Shown here: in pieces, positions 9,101 to 16,500 of the stretch
Numbering within the stretch: position 1 is the first letter of the stretch
How the letters are laid out: every line of letters begins with the position of its first letter
Translations under genes and position numbers: made by a program
From: Botryllus schlosseri
Lineage: Eukaryota; Chordata; Ascidiacea; Stolidobranchia; Styelidae
Assembly (NCBI GenBank): GCA_000444245.1
Contig: ATSW01015265.1
Coordinates: 1 to 20,556, forward strand
DNA: 20,556 nucleotides
Direction of reading: 5' to 3'
Notes under the pieces: model-generated
Database searches by the model: none
The model's input: the letters and a program-made list of their open reading frames with translations, nothing else
What the model was told of the DNA's origin: nothing

Positions 9101-10404
9101 CCCGCACTAATGATTTAAGTAAAAATTACACGTAAAAAATCCAGTTAATTTGAACAATTCTCTGCTTGATTTGGACATAGGCTAGCAATTCCTATCGTTC
9201 AGTTATGGCACAATAAACAGTACTTTGTTCGTTTTAAGCAATTCTAATGTAACAATGGCGTTCCGTACAGTAACAATCGACAGTGAACTCATACAAGGCC
9301 GTGTCAGCATCATAGTTGCTTTTAATTGGGTATAATTGTGTCTTGTGTGCATCTTGTAGAACAGATTGGTACAGTAAAGTGAAATTGCTCACCAAAGTAA
9401 ACCACGAAAAATTGGGGAGGTTGTGGTGGGGATATCAAAACTCCATGTGCGTGTTACACAGTAATCGAGTATACATTATCTGTCAAATGGTTTGGTATCG
9501 AGAATACTGTACAATACAATACGAGCTCGAGGATTCCAAAACTTATGAGAGTCAGTAAATGTAGTGGTGCTCTCGACTTCAAAAATAAGATATTACCCAC
9601 ACTCATTGGGCAGGGACGGTATAGCAGATTGTGCGCCCGGGATTGCTAGAGCCACCTCATCCGCCTTGATCTGTCTTTCGTCCTGCTCGATACGTTTGGC
9701 CAGCTCTATGCCCCTCTTTTCCTGCTCTTCTATTGCTCGTCTGAAATTTTTTTACAGCATCTTTTATTATTCATAATTATTATTATTATTTCAGTAGCCA
9801 CAATTACCGTTTCTCATCATCAGCCTGGTTGAGTTGTATTTCCGCCTCGATTTTCTCCTGCCCAAGGAAAACTTCGATCAATAGTAAAGGAAATAGGAAA
9901 ATGAAAATAAGAAACTCACTCTTTTCTTCCGCTCTTTCTTTTCTCTCTTCTTTCTCTCATCCAGCTCTTGTTTGTGCTTTCTTTCGATCTCCCGTTTCCT
10001 GATAAAACGAAGTGTTGGTTTGATCGCTTTGGCAAGTCAGAAACAGTCTCAAAGTTTAGATTTTCACATTTCGGAGAATTGATGACATGGAGCATAAAAT
10101 TCCACAGGGTTGGTCACGAAGCAGCGACCATTGTTGTCGGGTTAACTCTTTTGGCCGTGCGATGAAAAAACTACCAGAGATGTGCATGGGTCTAAGGATT
10201 TTGGTCAGAATACAATTGAATTTAAAATATTTTTGAAGCAGGATTTATTTTAGACTTGGACTTAAAATTTCTACCGATTTAGGATTTTTGTGTCAATTTT
10301 AATACAAAGCATGATAAAAACGGCTCTTACTCTTTTCGGATTCGCTCCTCTTTCTGCTTCCCCAGCCTCTCCTCTTTGCGCTTCTTCTCTTTTTCCATCA
10401 CCCC
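3006..10404 (-). CDS. MYO6: Myosin VI tail, downstream copy (copy 1), nine exons, 5' end not in the window
   Basis: Nine minus-strand exons join in frame to about 328 residues ending at TGA (3006-3008): 10404-10331, 9998-9920, 9857-9808, 9740-9601, 7062-7000, 6937-6806, 5479-5255, 3878-3784 and 3137-3006. Domains in order are a highly charged single alpha-helix, an MIU-like helix ([10 protein letters not shown]), the MyUb/RRL segment ([10 protein letters not shown]), and the cargo-binding domain ([43 protein letters not shown]). These motifs match the C-terminal third of animal myosin VI, the motor that walks to the actin minus end in endocytosis and vesicle transport. No motor, converter or IQ exon is seen between 10404 and copy 2. 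The copy therefore needs upstream exons from elsewhere, is trans-spliced, or is a tail-only relic. No stop interrupts any exon. Confidence 0.9.
3784..3878 (-). CDS. MYO6: Copy 1 exon 8: cargo-binding domain
   Basis: It is 95 bases long, acceptor tcttcag, donor gtatgt. It encodes [20 protein letters not shown] then [11 protein letters not shown], matching the vertebrate segment CELNLEETGLTRKRGAEIL. It joins the previous exon at a split glycine codon and ends in phase 0. Copy 2 has ILPQEF, closer to the vertebrate ILPRQF, while copy 1 has ILAQEF. Confidence 0.93.
4212..4885. mobile_element. TTAA-flanked foldback DNA element (Kolobok/piggyBac-like MITE)
   Basis: Inverted arms of about 180-240 bp: 4212 onward (AGCGGCACTGCG, tctcaaattgaa, ccattttcttc, ctgccgcgg, tcgcacttgctcag) pairs with the reverse complement of 4640-4885 (AGGGGCGCTGCGC and following). 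Both ends abut TTAA (4208-4211 and 4886-4889), the target site of Kolobok and piggyBac-type transposons. The AGGGG start is more Kolobok-like. It sits in the copy 1 intron between exons 7 and 8 and is absent from the 186-bp copy 2 intron, so it inserted after the duplication. The ORFs at 4073-4342 and 4566-4865 are arm sequence, not genes. Confidence 0.82.
5255..5479 (-). CDS. MYO6: Copy 1 exon 7: cargo-binding domain core with WWC motif
   Basis: It is 225 bases long, from an acceptor with a run of T ending catcgag to donor gtaagt. After a variable linker it encodes [18 protein letters not shown], then [20 protein letters not shown] and [13 protein letters not shown]. This is the most conserved part of the myosin VI cargo-binding domain. 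The site that binds DAB2 and TOM1 in mammals is WWY; here it is WWC. From VNRAQ to LVA it differs from copy 2 at only two residues (V/I and R/K), while about a dozen further base differences are silent, which points to purifying selection. Confidence 0.93.
5512..5870 (+). pseudogene. C-terminal fragment of a mobile-element-associated protein family
   Basis: The longest frame reads [40 protein letters not shown] and [14 protein letters not shown]. The block 'GCRMS.K.H.L..HLD.F..N.GA.SEEQGER.HQ.I...E.R.QG....MM.D..W' is one I recall from many copies in repeat-rich invertebrate genomes. The element class is not certain to me. The copy is broken (at least one break is visible) and only the C-terminal end is present. 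It lies antisense in the copy 1 intron, about 30 bases from the acceptor of exon 7, and is absent from copy 2. Confidence 0.7.
5871..6716. other. Copy 1 intron, no gene recognised
   Basis: AT-rich intron. Around 6535-6600 (atgacatcat, caatactcg, ctaatc) it resembles 15360-15420 beside the copy 2 exon, showing shared ancestry. A small tandem (gatcagca twice) sits near 6423. Nothing coding seen. Confidence 0.55.
6717..6764 (-). repeat. Local duplicate of the exon 6 3' end with a second splice donor
   Basis: About 48 bases (cacctcaccttcttgcagg and onward) closely repeat 6798-6845, the donor-proximal end of copy 1 exon 6, at an offset of 81 bases. The duplicate carries its own gtgagg donor. Reading through the first donor in frame meets a TAG (plus coordinates 6768-6770) before the second donor, so its use would truncate the tail. 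Copy 2 shows no such duplicate, so it arose after the main duplication. Confidence 0.75.
6806..6937 (-). CDS. MYO6: Copy 1 exon 6: RRL motif, GIPC/optineurin-binding and ubiquitin-binding region
   Basis: It is 132 bases long, acceptor caactcag, donor gtgagg. It encodes [20 protein letters not shown], then [21 protein letters not shown]. The RRL motif, known in mammals to bind GIPC, optineurin and NDP52, is present. The basic lipid-binding motif that follows in mammals (WKSKNKKR) reads WKARNAAR here, so charge is reduced. The copy 2 exon is the same length and phase. A duplicate of its donor-proximal end lies just downstream at 6717-6764. Confidence 0.9.
7000..7062 (-). CDS. MYO6: Copy 1 exon 5: start of the MyUb region
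   Basis: It encodes [20 protein letters not shown] between acceptor gatccag and donor gtaggt. The C-terminal half (LRDTINTS) is the well-conserved myosin VI segment. The N-terminal half has diverged: WNHA replaces the WKYA seen in copy 2 and close to WKYAE in vertebrates. The exon is five bases shorter at its 5' end than the copy 2 exon, matched by a shifted donor in the previous exon. The acceptor choice is inferred; two others upstream share its phase, and one of them would create a stop. Confidence 0.72.
7459..7692 (-). CDS. Small ORF with a coiled-coil-like segment, function unknown
   Basis: It is a 77-codon frame from ATG (7692) to a stop, beginning [20 protein letters not shown] and continuing [20 protein letters not shown] before a Ser-rich end. 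The alternating hydrophobic/charged pattern suggests a helix or coiled coil. It resembles in style the C-terminal helices of Myb/SANT-like proteins tied to Harbinger transposons, but that is a guess. It lies in the copy 1 intron between exons 4 and 5, on the same strand. An acceptor-like tgttacag precedes it. It may be a nested exon, a transposon fragment or chance. Confidence 0.3.
   Translation of the reverse strand: MSAKTLELNARERIVSAEIQLAKAEIRFAELQIEKARAIAASSANWPDSSAHSSSKSNAPFTCLNRESVETCITLDF
7891..8019 (-). CDS. Very short ORF (42 codons), function unknown
   Basis: It reads from ATG (8017-8019), [20 protein letters not shown] then [20 protein letters not shown], to TAA. The composition looks protein-like (amphipathic, acidic), and it sits 200 bases upstream of the ORF at 7459-7692 on the same strand. 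I could not find a donor that would join the two in frame. Unrecognised. Confidence 0.22.
   Translation of the reverse strand: MSDTGTALELTALLNNEEAESHMLKVMVLMNELENYISAAFL
8130..8814. mobile_element. hAT-like non-autonomous element in copy 1 intron
   Basis: The left end is CAGGGGGGGCCAACTTTTAT and the right end read inward is CAGGCATGGCCAACCTGCGG. Flanking 8-mers gtatatat (8122-8129) and gtttacat (8815-8822) match at 6 of 8 positions, a plausible decayed target duplication. The right-hand 130 bp, reverse complemented, match the start of the element at 19946. The ORFs at 8269-8466 and 8672-8947 fall in or across this element and lack transposase motifs I recognise. It is absent from copy 2. Confidence 0.7.
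8815..9600. other. Copy 1 intron, no gene recognised
   Basis: AT-rich intron sequence between the hAT-like element and exon 4. Open frames such as 9316-9558 show no recognisable motif. Confidence 0.5.
9601..9740 (-). CDS. MYO6: Copy 1 exon 4: MIU-like ubiquitin-binding helix and proline linker
   Basis: It begins after tttcag with [17 protein letters not shown]. The MIU consensus in myosin VI is D-x-x-L-A-x-x-I-x-x-x-E. Here the L-A-x-x-I-x-x-x-E part is kept, but the leading D is G and the residue after I is E rather than A. It ends with an A/P-rich linker (AIPSLPNE). I place the donor at GAGT followed by gtgggt (exon end 9601), which leaves one base and fits the next acceptor. A second possible donor four bases further on (gtaata, exon end 9597) would leave two bases and break the phase. 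Confidence 0.82.
9808..9857 (-). CDS. MYO6: Copy 1 exon 3: helix before MIU
   Basis: It is 50 bases long, with acceptor ttgggcag and donor gtaatt (weaker than the gtaagt of copy 2). It encodes [16 protein letters not shown] plus two bases (CG) of an arginine codon. It aligns residue by residue with the copy 2 exon at 16633-16682 ([16 protein letters not shown]). Confidence 0.88.
9920..9998 (-). CDS. MYO6: Copy 1 exon 2: single alpha-helix segment
   Basis: It is 79 bases long with acceptor tttatcag and donor gtgagt. It completes a split codon (G, giving E with the previous GA) and ends in phase 0 with AGA. It encodes 26 charged residues beginning [18 protein letters not shown]. Copy 2 has an exon of identical length and phase at 16747-16825. 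Charge is more strongly positive at the end here (KKERKKR) than in copy 2 (EEERKIR). Confidence 0.88.
10331..10404 (-). CDS. MYO6: Copy 1 exon 1: single alpha-helix segment
   Basis: The acceptor is ttttcag before GGGGTGATGG and the donor is GA followed by gtaagag. The exon starts in phase 0 and ends with two bases of a codon. It encodes about 24 residues, nearly all K, E and R (such as [21 protein letters not shown]), as expected for the stable single alpha-helix that extends the myosin VI lever. No counterpart is found upstream of copy 2, where transposon sequence begins at the matching place. It is the most upstream copy 1 exon I can support; more 5' exons may be missing or too diverged to see. 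Confidence 0.8.
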
Positions 10405-11873
10405 CTGAAAACGCAGTCACAGAGATCATTACATGGAGCTTGCGTGTGGGTTGCTTCCGGGCTTGATGATTCAAATCTGCAGTTTTGCCGTGATAATATT
10501 TGCATGGTGTTGCCGTTTCAATGTAATTTTCAGAATTGCAGCTTTAGAGGTGGTCAAAGTTGCCGACATTTCTATTCAAGTGGAGTTGGAAGTAATGCCG
10601 TGAATTTATACCCAATTGCAATTACAAGTAACGCTTTCCAAGGCTAATTGCAGAAGTAATTCAAGTACAAGTAGAAAAAGCATGGTATGAAAGTACATAA
10701 GTAGTTTTAAAAAGTACATTTCTTCGAAGGGTCGAATACTTTCAGTACTAAATCGGAGGTTGGCTACTTTCACTTTTTCAATTTGAGGTGAATGAACTAA
10801 TAAACGTAAATTATATTTCTACTATGCGATAATAGGCCACAAATGCTATTGATTTCAAGCAATCACAAACAATATAGCCCTAACTCATTGAGGAATGGCG
10901 AAAAATTATTTCCCTTGAATAAGCATTCATGTTCTATCTTGACTCATGAACTTTACTGACAAATACTGTTTTAATTTCCGTATGTGTCGTGGTAGGCCGT
11001 GACTAAGTTCGTGTCAGTGCCATTATGATCATTATCGACACATACATACAAGCTGTAGTGAAAGCTATGCTTGAAATGTAAACAGAATATTGGAGAAATA
11101 TATAGTACCAGCTGCTCTCCAGACTTTCCCTCCAATATAAATTCATCTAAAATTCAATCAGTGCCTCTTGTAATCATCTTTAAATGTCTAGAAGATTCCA
11201 TCTACTCTTAGTTTTCTAGTGATTTTCTGGATGCTATCAGTCATCCACAGTTATTCCTATTGATAACAATTATTTATTACTATCATCACAAATATCACTA
11301 TGCATCACGCCACAGCGCTGCGTACCTTGTCATATCTCATAACTGATTTCTATTTTACGTACACTCTCAAATCGCTTGTAGGTTAATGCAATAGTTGCAA
11401 ATTGCAATTAAACTAAGCCAATATTGATTTACGTACATCGTACAAAGTGTAAATAGGTTATCAACAGGGTAAATAACGTAATAGTAGTGTCCGGCTTCTT
11501 GCCCAGTCATACTGTACATAACTAACCTACTGCAGGTTAGTTATCTATAGTCAGAATGACTTGTTTTTAAGACTGGTGTCATCAGCCTCCCTGCTATTCG
11601 CCCAGCACACCGAGATTGCATGATGAGATAATGGCAGTGCTGATTTGATAACCTCGACTTTCCTTTGCATCTGTATAGTTCAAGCTAATCGATAGTAAGG
11701 ACAAAAATTTACTACGCTACTTCCCGTCAGGAATGTATGGGTGATATTATAATTTACAGAGACATGGCGTTAAGATTCTTGACTAAACGTTGATTCATGT
11801 TCCTTATGACCTATTACTATTGGAACACTTTCTTCAGACTTCAGAAGCGATGAATTGATGTTAGTTATTGGTA
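10405..11873. other. Inter-copy spacer, no gene recognised
   Basis: I searched for further charged helix exons or IQ/motor exons of myosin VI upstream of copy 1 and found none. AT-rich, with short internal repeats near 10600-10670. It holds the hairpin at 11518-11544. Confidence 0.55.
11518..11544. other. Perfect hairpin, 11-bp stem
   Basis: ATAACTAACCT, loop ACTGC, AGGTTAGTTAT. The two arms are exact reverse complements. No T-run follows directly and no known element end is recognised. Confidence 0.7.
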
Positions 11874-12203
11874 TTATTGACCGAAAAAACTGTGACATTG
11901 ATTCAGTTCCTGTGCTCTGCGTTCTTCAACACTTTTTCCCTCTTCCATTCTCCTTTCTTTTATGTATACTTTATCTGGTCTTTCTTTGGCCATATTTGTT
12001 CAAACGTAGGCCAGGAGGAGCTCAGTTATTTCTCCAACATAAAACATCGTGAAAAGACTCCAACCCGTAAACTTCAGTGTCACGGTGATGAGATTAATGA
12101 ATCTGTGCCTGCTCTCCGGTTGCAGTCGATCTAACATTATTTGAGAATATTTGGGGATCTTCTGCTCGCTAATTTGCTTTGATGCACACTGAAGCTCCTC
12201 CAT
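11874..12203 (-). pseudogene. Two in-frame ORFs separated by one stop, function unknown
   Basis: From ATG at 12203 the frame reads MEELQCASKQISEQKIPKYS and on through DRLQPESRHRFINLIT to a hydrophobic stretch (LKFTGWSLFTMFYVGEI), then TGA at 12000-12002. The same frame continues MAKERPDKVYIKERRMEEGK and SVEERRAQELNQ to TAA at 11874. A possible membrane segment followed by a charged helix can be seen. The charged part resembles myosin VI helix sequence only in composition and has no good splice sites. It may be a decayed small gene, a transposon ORF or chance. Confidence 0.25.
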
Positions 12204-13426
12204 CAAGACATCTCACATCGCTGCAAGTCATAAAGCGATATTTTTTCAATGCTGTAGAACCACTGGGTGTAGTTGTTGGTTGAAACTTCTGTGTTAGCAG
12301 CAGCAGCAGCAACATAACCCCACACGAAAATCACATTCAACTGATATTTTTATTTTCTCAAAGGCTCAAAACTCATGTACCATCACGATCGCATTGCACA
12401 TTGAATCTAATGACATCATATTGCTAACGGTATACTACAATATGCATAGTGCATGTACTATATATGTTCTGCATTCCAGTGCAAGGTAGTGTGAATGAGA
12501 TCAATAAAATTGCTCAATTTTCAAAGGTCTACACGCAAAGTGGACATAACCAAGATTGAGTTTCACCAGTCTAGAATTTGATTGTCAACAAAACATGAAG
12601 CAGTGTGAAGGAATCACAGGTAGGATGAGTACTACAATCACAATGTTGTCCATACATATCACTCAATTCTTCTGTCACAAGGTCGTGATTCTTTACGGTC
12701 AGTGCTTCAAACAAAATTGTTATGACTACGGGAATATCTCTGAATACACAGATTGTTGAATCATTGTAGATTATGTTCACTACTCATTCCATATTTGACC
12801 GGTTCAACAGTGCAATAATAAGATGCTGATAAAATTTGCTAACAAAGACCATTCTGTAGTTTTACTGATAAACTGATTGCTTAAATAGTACTATTATCAC
12901 TTAGGAACATGTTGATAATAATCAAAATATGATACACTTTATCACCGACATAAGAAAACATCGACATATGAAACTTTCTTGTATGATAATGAACCTGATA
13001 ATTGAAAAGAAAGAGCATCAGAATTTGATACCGACACACATGAGAAAGAAATCAGCGAAAATCAACAATATCGCTTTTACGAAACATTTGAAGAAATACC
13101 CAATGTTAACACAACCGCGCACTGACACTCAAATAGATTGAAAAAAAAACACCGCAATATTCGATACCCAAAAAAGGCTTCGAAACTTCAAATCAAGGGG
13201 TTTTATGATTAAACGTATGACACTCAGATGAGAGTTTAATATGCAACACGAATCACCATCACACGGAACTATTAACAGATTTTCTATTTTGTGAAATGCG
13301 AGTCAGACACTCGCCGAAATCATTGGATAAAGCGGCCGTAGCACCAATTCTCGATTCTACCTAGTCGATACGTCTACAGCTAATGTACAATGTACAACCT
13401 TCAACTGATATCTTATCTTGGTACGA
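12204..13426. other. 3' flank of copy 2 and spacer, no gene recognised
   Basis: 12297-12311 is a short AGC microsatellite. From about 12810 the sequence is homologous to 2430-3005 (3' flank of copy 1). ORFs at 12556-12780 and 12929-13141 show no family motifs, and the latter is not open over the same span in copy 1. Confidence 0.55.
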
Positions 13427-13558
13427 TCAACGCCTGTGCCCGTTGACAGCGGCGGGTTGGGCGTTGTGGGTGAACATCGCAGTGGCGTAGGTCGGCCTGG
13501 CTTGTCCGGTCGAAATGGCTTTCAACAAATATTCCCGCCCGCCGTTAGTCATCCACAC
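13427..13558 (-). CDS. MYO6: Copy 2 last exon: C-terminus and stop
   Basis: It is 132 bases long, acceptor atttccgcag. It encodes [20 protein letters not shown] then [20 protein letters not shown] and HRR, then [11 protein letters not shown] is identical to the vertebrate motif, while copy 1 has RPTSATAM. A possible poly(A) signal ATTAAA lies on this strand at 13235-13240, about 190 bases after the stop; I see it only as a motif. Confidence 0.92.
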   Translation of the reverse strand: MWMTNGGREYLLKAISTGQARPTYATAMFTHNAQPAAVNGHRR

Positions 13559-16500
13559 CTGCGGAAATGCGGAAGTAGCCGAAATGTTAAAGCTTTCATG
13601 GACCCGTTAAGTTGATAGCTTTAAACTGACAAACGCCATATAAATTACGGTGGCCAGTGACGAATTGATTGTACTTTCTTCAAATACGGAACTAGCTTCA
13701 GCCTGCTTTCAGTAAGTACGCAAGTGGTTATGCTTCTAGACCAGTGGTTACCAACTAGGGAGATGTCGCAAATAAAGTGAAAGATAAACTTGATATCAAA
13801 TCTTGGAACGGTAGAAAGCGATCAGAGTATTATTCCTTACAACTGGATCGTATCATTACCCAAGAACGTCTGAAGGTTTCGAAATGATTTGACCTCATTT
13901 CAGGTCAGTGTTTCTTGAACGTGTGGCAACCAAAACGCAGCTGAAATACCGGCATCTTACATTTCAATAAGCTGCAGCATACTGATACCACCGGGACAAT
14001 ATTCCATATCCATAGCTGATGTTGAGTTGGAAGAGCATATCATTTTCTAATAATAATAAGGACATAGCAGCAAAATAGCACTACGAGACGTGCATGAAAC
14101 ACATGCAATGGCCCAACGTGCCACGGTTCCCGGTTGCTCAGCCCAATAAATTATGACGTATGTCGTATCAATTAATATATAGGCCAATTGCAATGCTCAC
14201 TTTTTCCATGTCATGCTACGTGGGGCAGGGAAATTTCTACCAAAATAGATTATCATGCCACATCGCCACAAAACCAATGTCAAGATCAAACCAGAGTAGG
14301 CTGTTCGGCGCTATCTAGATTCTAGAAGCCACACTACATACCTGTTCGAACTCTTGTGGCAAAATTTCCGCGCCTTTCTTTCTGGACAGTCCAGTTTCTT
14401 CGAGGGACAACTCACAAATCTGCATGTCGTCTTTTCCTAAAAATAGAGACGTCGCCGGTTATTGGCGTTGAAATACTATACACTGGAACGAAAGAGTTGC
14501 ACTGGACGAGATTCGGATGAGAATTTATACCCACTACGAGTTTACGAGTTTGGTGATTAGTTTCTAACGACCTTGATAACGAACCAATCAATATCACTGC
14601 CTCATTGATTGAATCAACTTACCGGCAACAAGGAAGAGAGGGGCCTTGTCTGGGTGCAGTTCCATCTGCCTGGCTATATAGTCACCGTCAAAATGTGCAC
14701 ACCACCAACCACGTTTCACGAGGGACGCGTCAACGTTCTGGTCCCCGGGTCGGATAAACGGAATTCGGAAGTATCTCTGTGCGCGGTTGACCGGACCGGG
14801 TTTCGCCACAGCGGCGCGGGCTTGAGCCATAGGTGCCGATTTGGCAGCTGGAGAAATGCAGCAATAAATTTTTATTCAATTGCCCAAAAAATATTTTGAA
14901 AACTCTTCTAAAGAGGTACGGAACATTAATTGCATAATATGTTCATATTGAAATGAATTGATATTTTCAACAGACACTCGTCGGTAGTAATCGCCAGCAA
15001 CGAGAAGAGAATTCAACACAAATTAGTATTTTAACTGTCGTATCACCAATAATGACTTAACCGAGATAAGAATTCCAATAATGAAGCCATGTTCAAAGTA
15101 CTATTTTTAAATTTCATTACACATTCAAATTGAAATAAATACAAATATTTCCAGCTGTCACACGTCAGGGGTTTGTTTCAATATGAACTTATCATTCAAT
15201 TGTAGTCTATTTTAGTCTACATGGCTTCACGTTACTGGTTATGTTATCAACGAAAAATATAATTTAGACACTTTTCTCCTCCCTTGCGAGGTCATCAGCA
15301 TTATTTTCCTGGTGGCCGCAAAAAGGATACATTTTTAAACTTTGCACGAGATTCTTACTGTCATGACATCACAAAGGTGGTATTCGAATCTAATCTCAAT
15401 ACTCGGGATCTGGTCATTTGAGTACTCACTCCATTACACCCAAACGTCCACCTCACCTTCCTGCAGTAACTGCTGCGGAGCCCGCTGTTCCTTCGCGCCC
15501 GTTCTGGCTGCGTTTCTCGCCTTCCAATTGTTGTAAACCTTCAAGCGACGATGAAACTCCTCTTTGCAAGCTTCCAACAACACGATATCTGTGTCGCGAA
15601 ACAAACGGTATCACAGGAGTGCTATAGTCTGCAGCCTACGTGGCTACTTACCGGTGGAGGTGTTGATAGTGTCGCGCAGCTGTGCGTATTTCCAACCGGA
15701 TAAGTCCCTTTTCACAGGGCTGGAAAAGGAGTATCACGTTTTGAACGGTTCTTATCTCGGACAAGCTTCTTCGAATGGTGCAACAAATTCGGAGTCAATG
15801 TGATCACCGATGCCGGTCAGGTATAAGCGGAAGAATGTACATTGTGTACATTGTATGTGTTCATGTACACTAGCTTTCCGTACTTCCAACGTAAATACAA
15901 TTTTTCTAATTCAAAATGTAGCACTCCAACATCTTTGCATCTACTGGTTGGAAATGAGTCACATTCGGTATATACAATATCATGGGAATGCCAGTAAAAT
16001 CGGAAAGAAAAATTGTTATGTGCAAATTTTCGGTTTATGATGAAGCGATAGAACGAAACACACAAACATTTTTGCAATAAAAAAAGATACTAACGGTATG
16101 CCAAGTAACATCGAAATTTTGCAATTTTCACATATTTTTTTCCGACAACTGATAACTGATAACGTCATTATGACCTTTTCAAATTTTCAAGTTACTCGAG
16201 GTACTTCCCTTCTTCACATTGGAATTGAGCCAAATTTGGTGTGCAGCGTTTTTGTAGCAAACCTAACAATTTTATCGAATAGCGAGTAAAATTTTGACCT
16301 CGTATTTACGTGAAACCAGGCAAAACCAACTTGGGAGTATTTTGCAAAGTTGATTAACTTACGGTAATTAATGACCACCTACGAGGAATTCTGGACTGGA
16401 GAAAATAAGGCATCACCCACCCTCTCGGGGCCGGTACAGGCGGTATAGCCGGCTGCGGCTGCGGGGCCGCGATGGCCTGTGCCACTTCCTCGGCTGCGAT

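Larger units (their letters stand above)
2430..10290. repeat. Segmental duplication, unit 1 (contains most of the copy 1 tail)
   Basis: Homology to 12810-17030 covers exons, introns and the 3' flank. Examples are the stretch from 2446 (gatgctgataaaatttgc) matching 12821, 3197 (cttgatatcaaatcttgg) matching 13788, and intron sequence 3440-3900 matching 14030-14470. Ends are approximate. The unit is about 7.9 kb against 4.2 kb for unit 2, because transposons have entered its introns. Shared introns and 3' flank rule out a retrocopy. Confidence 0.85.

Noticed and set aside
11880-11970. Charged minus-strand stretch (KERRMEEGKSVEERRAQEL) as a further myosin VI helix exon
   Set aside because: No usable donor or acceptor in the needed phase, and similarity is only in composition.
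12297-12311. AGC microsatellite as a coding polyglutamine or polyserine tract
   Set aside because: Only five units, with no supporting reading frame or exon around it.
14609-14899. Plus-strand ORF opposite the copy 2 cargo-binding exon (and the similar one at 5214-5489)
   Set aside because: Shadow of the conserved minus-strand myosin VI exon; plus-strand similarity between copies follows from the exon.
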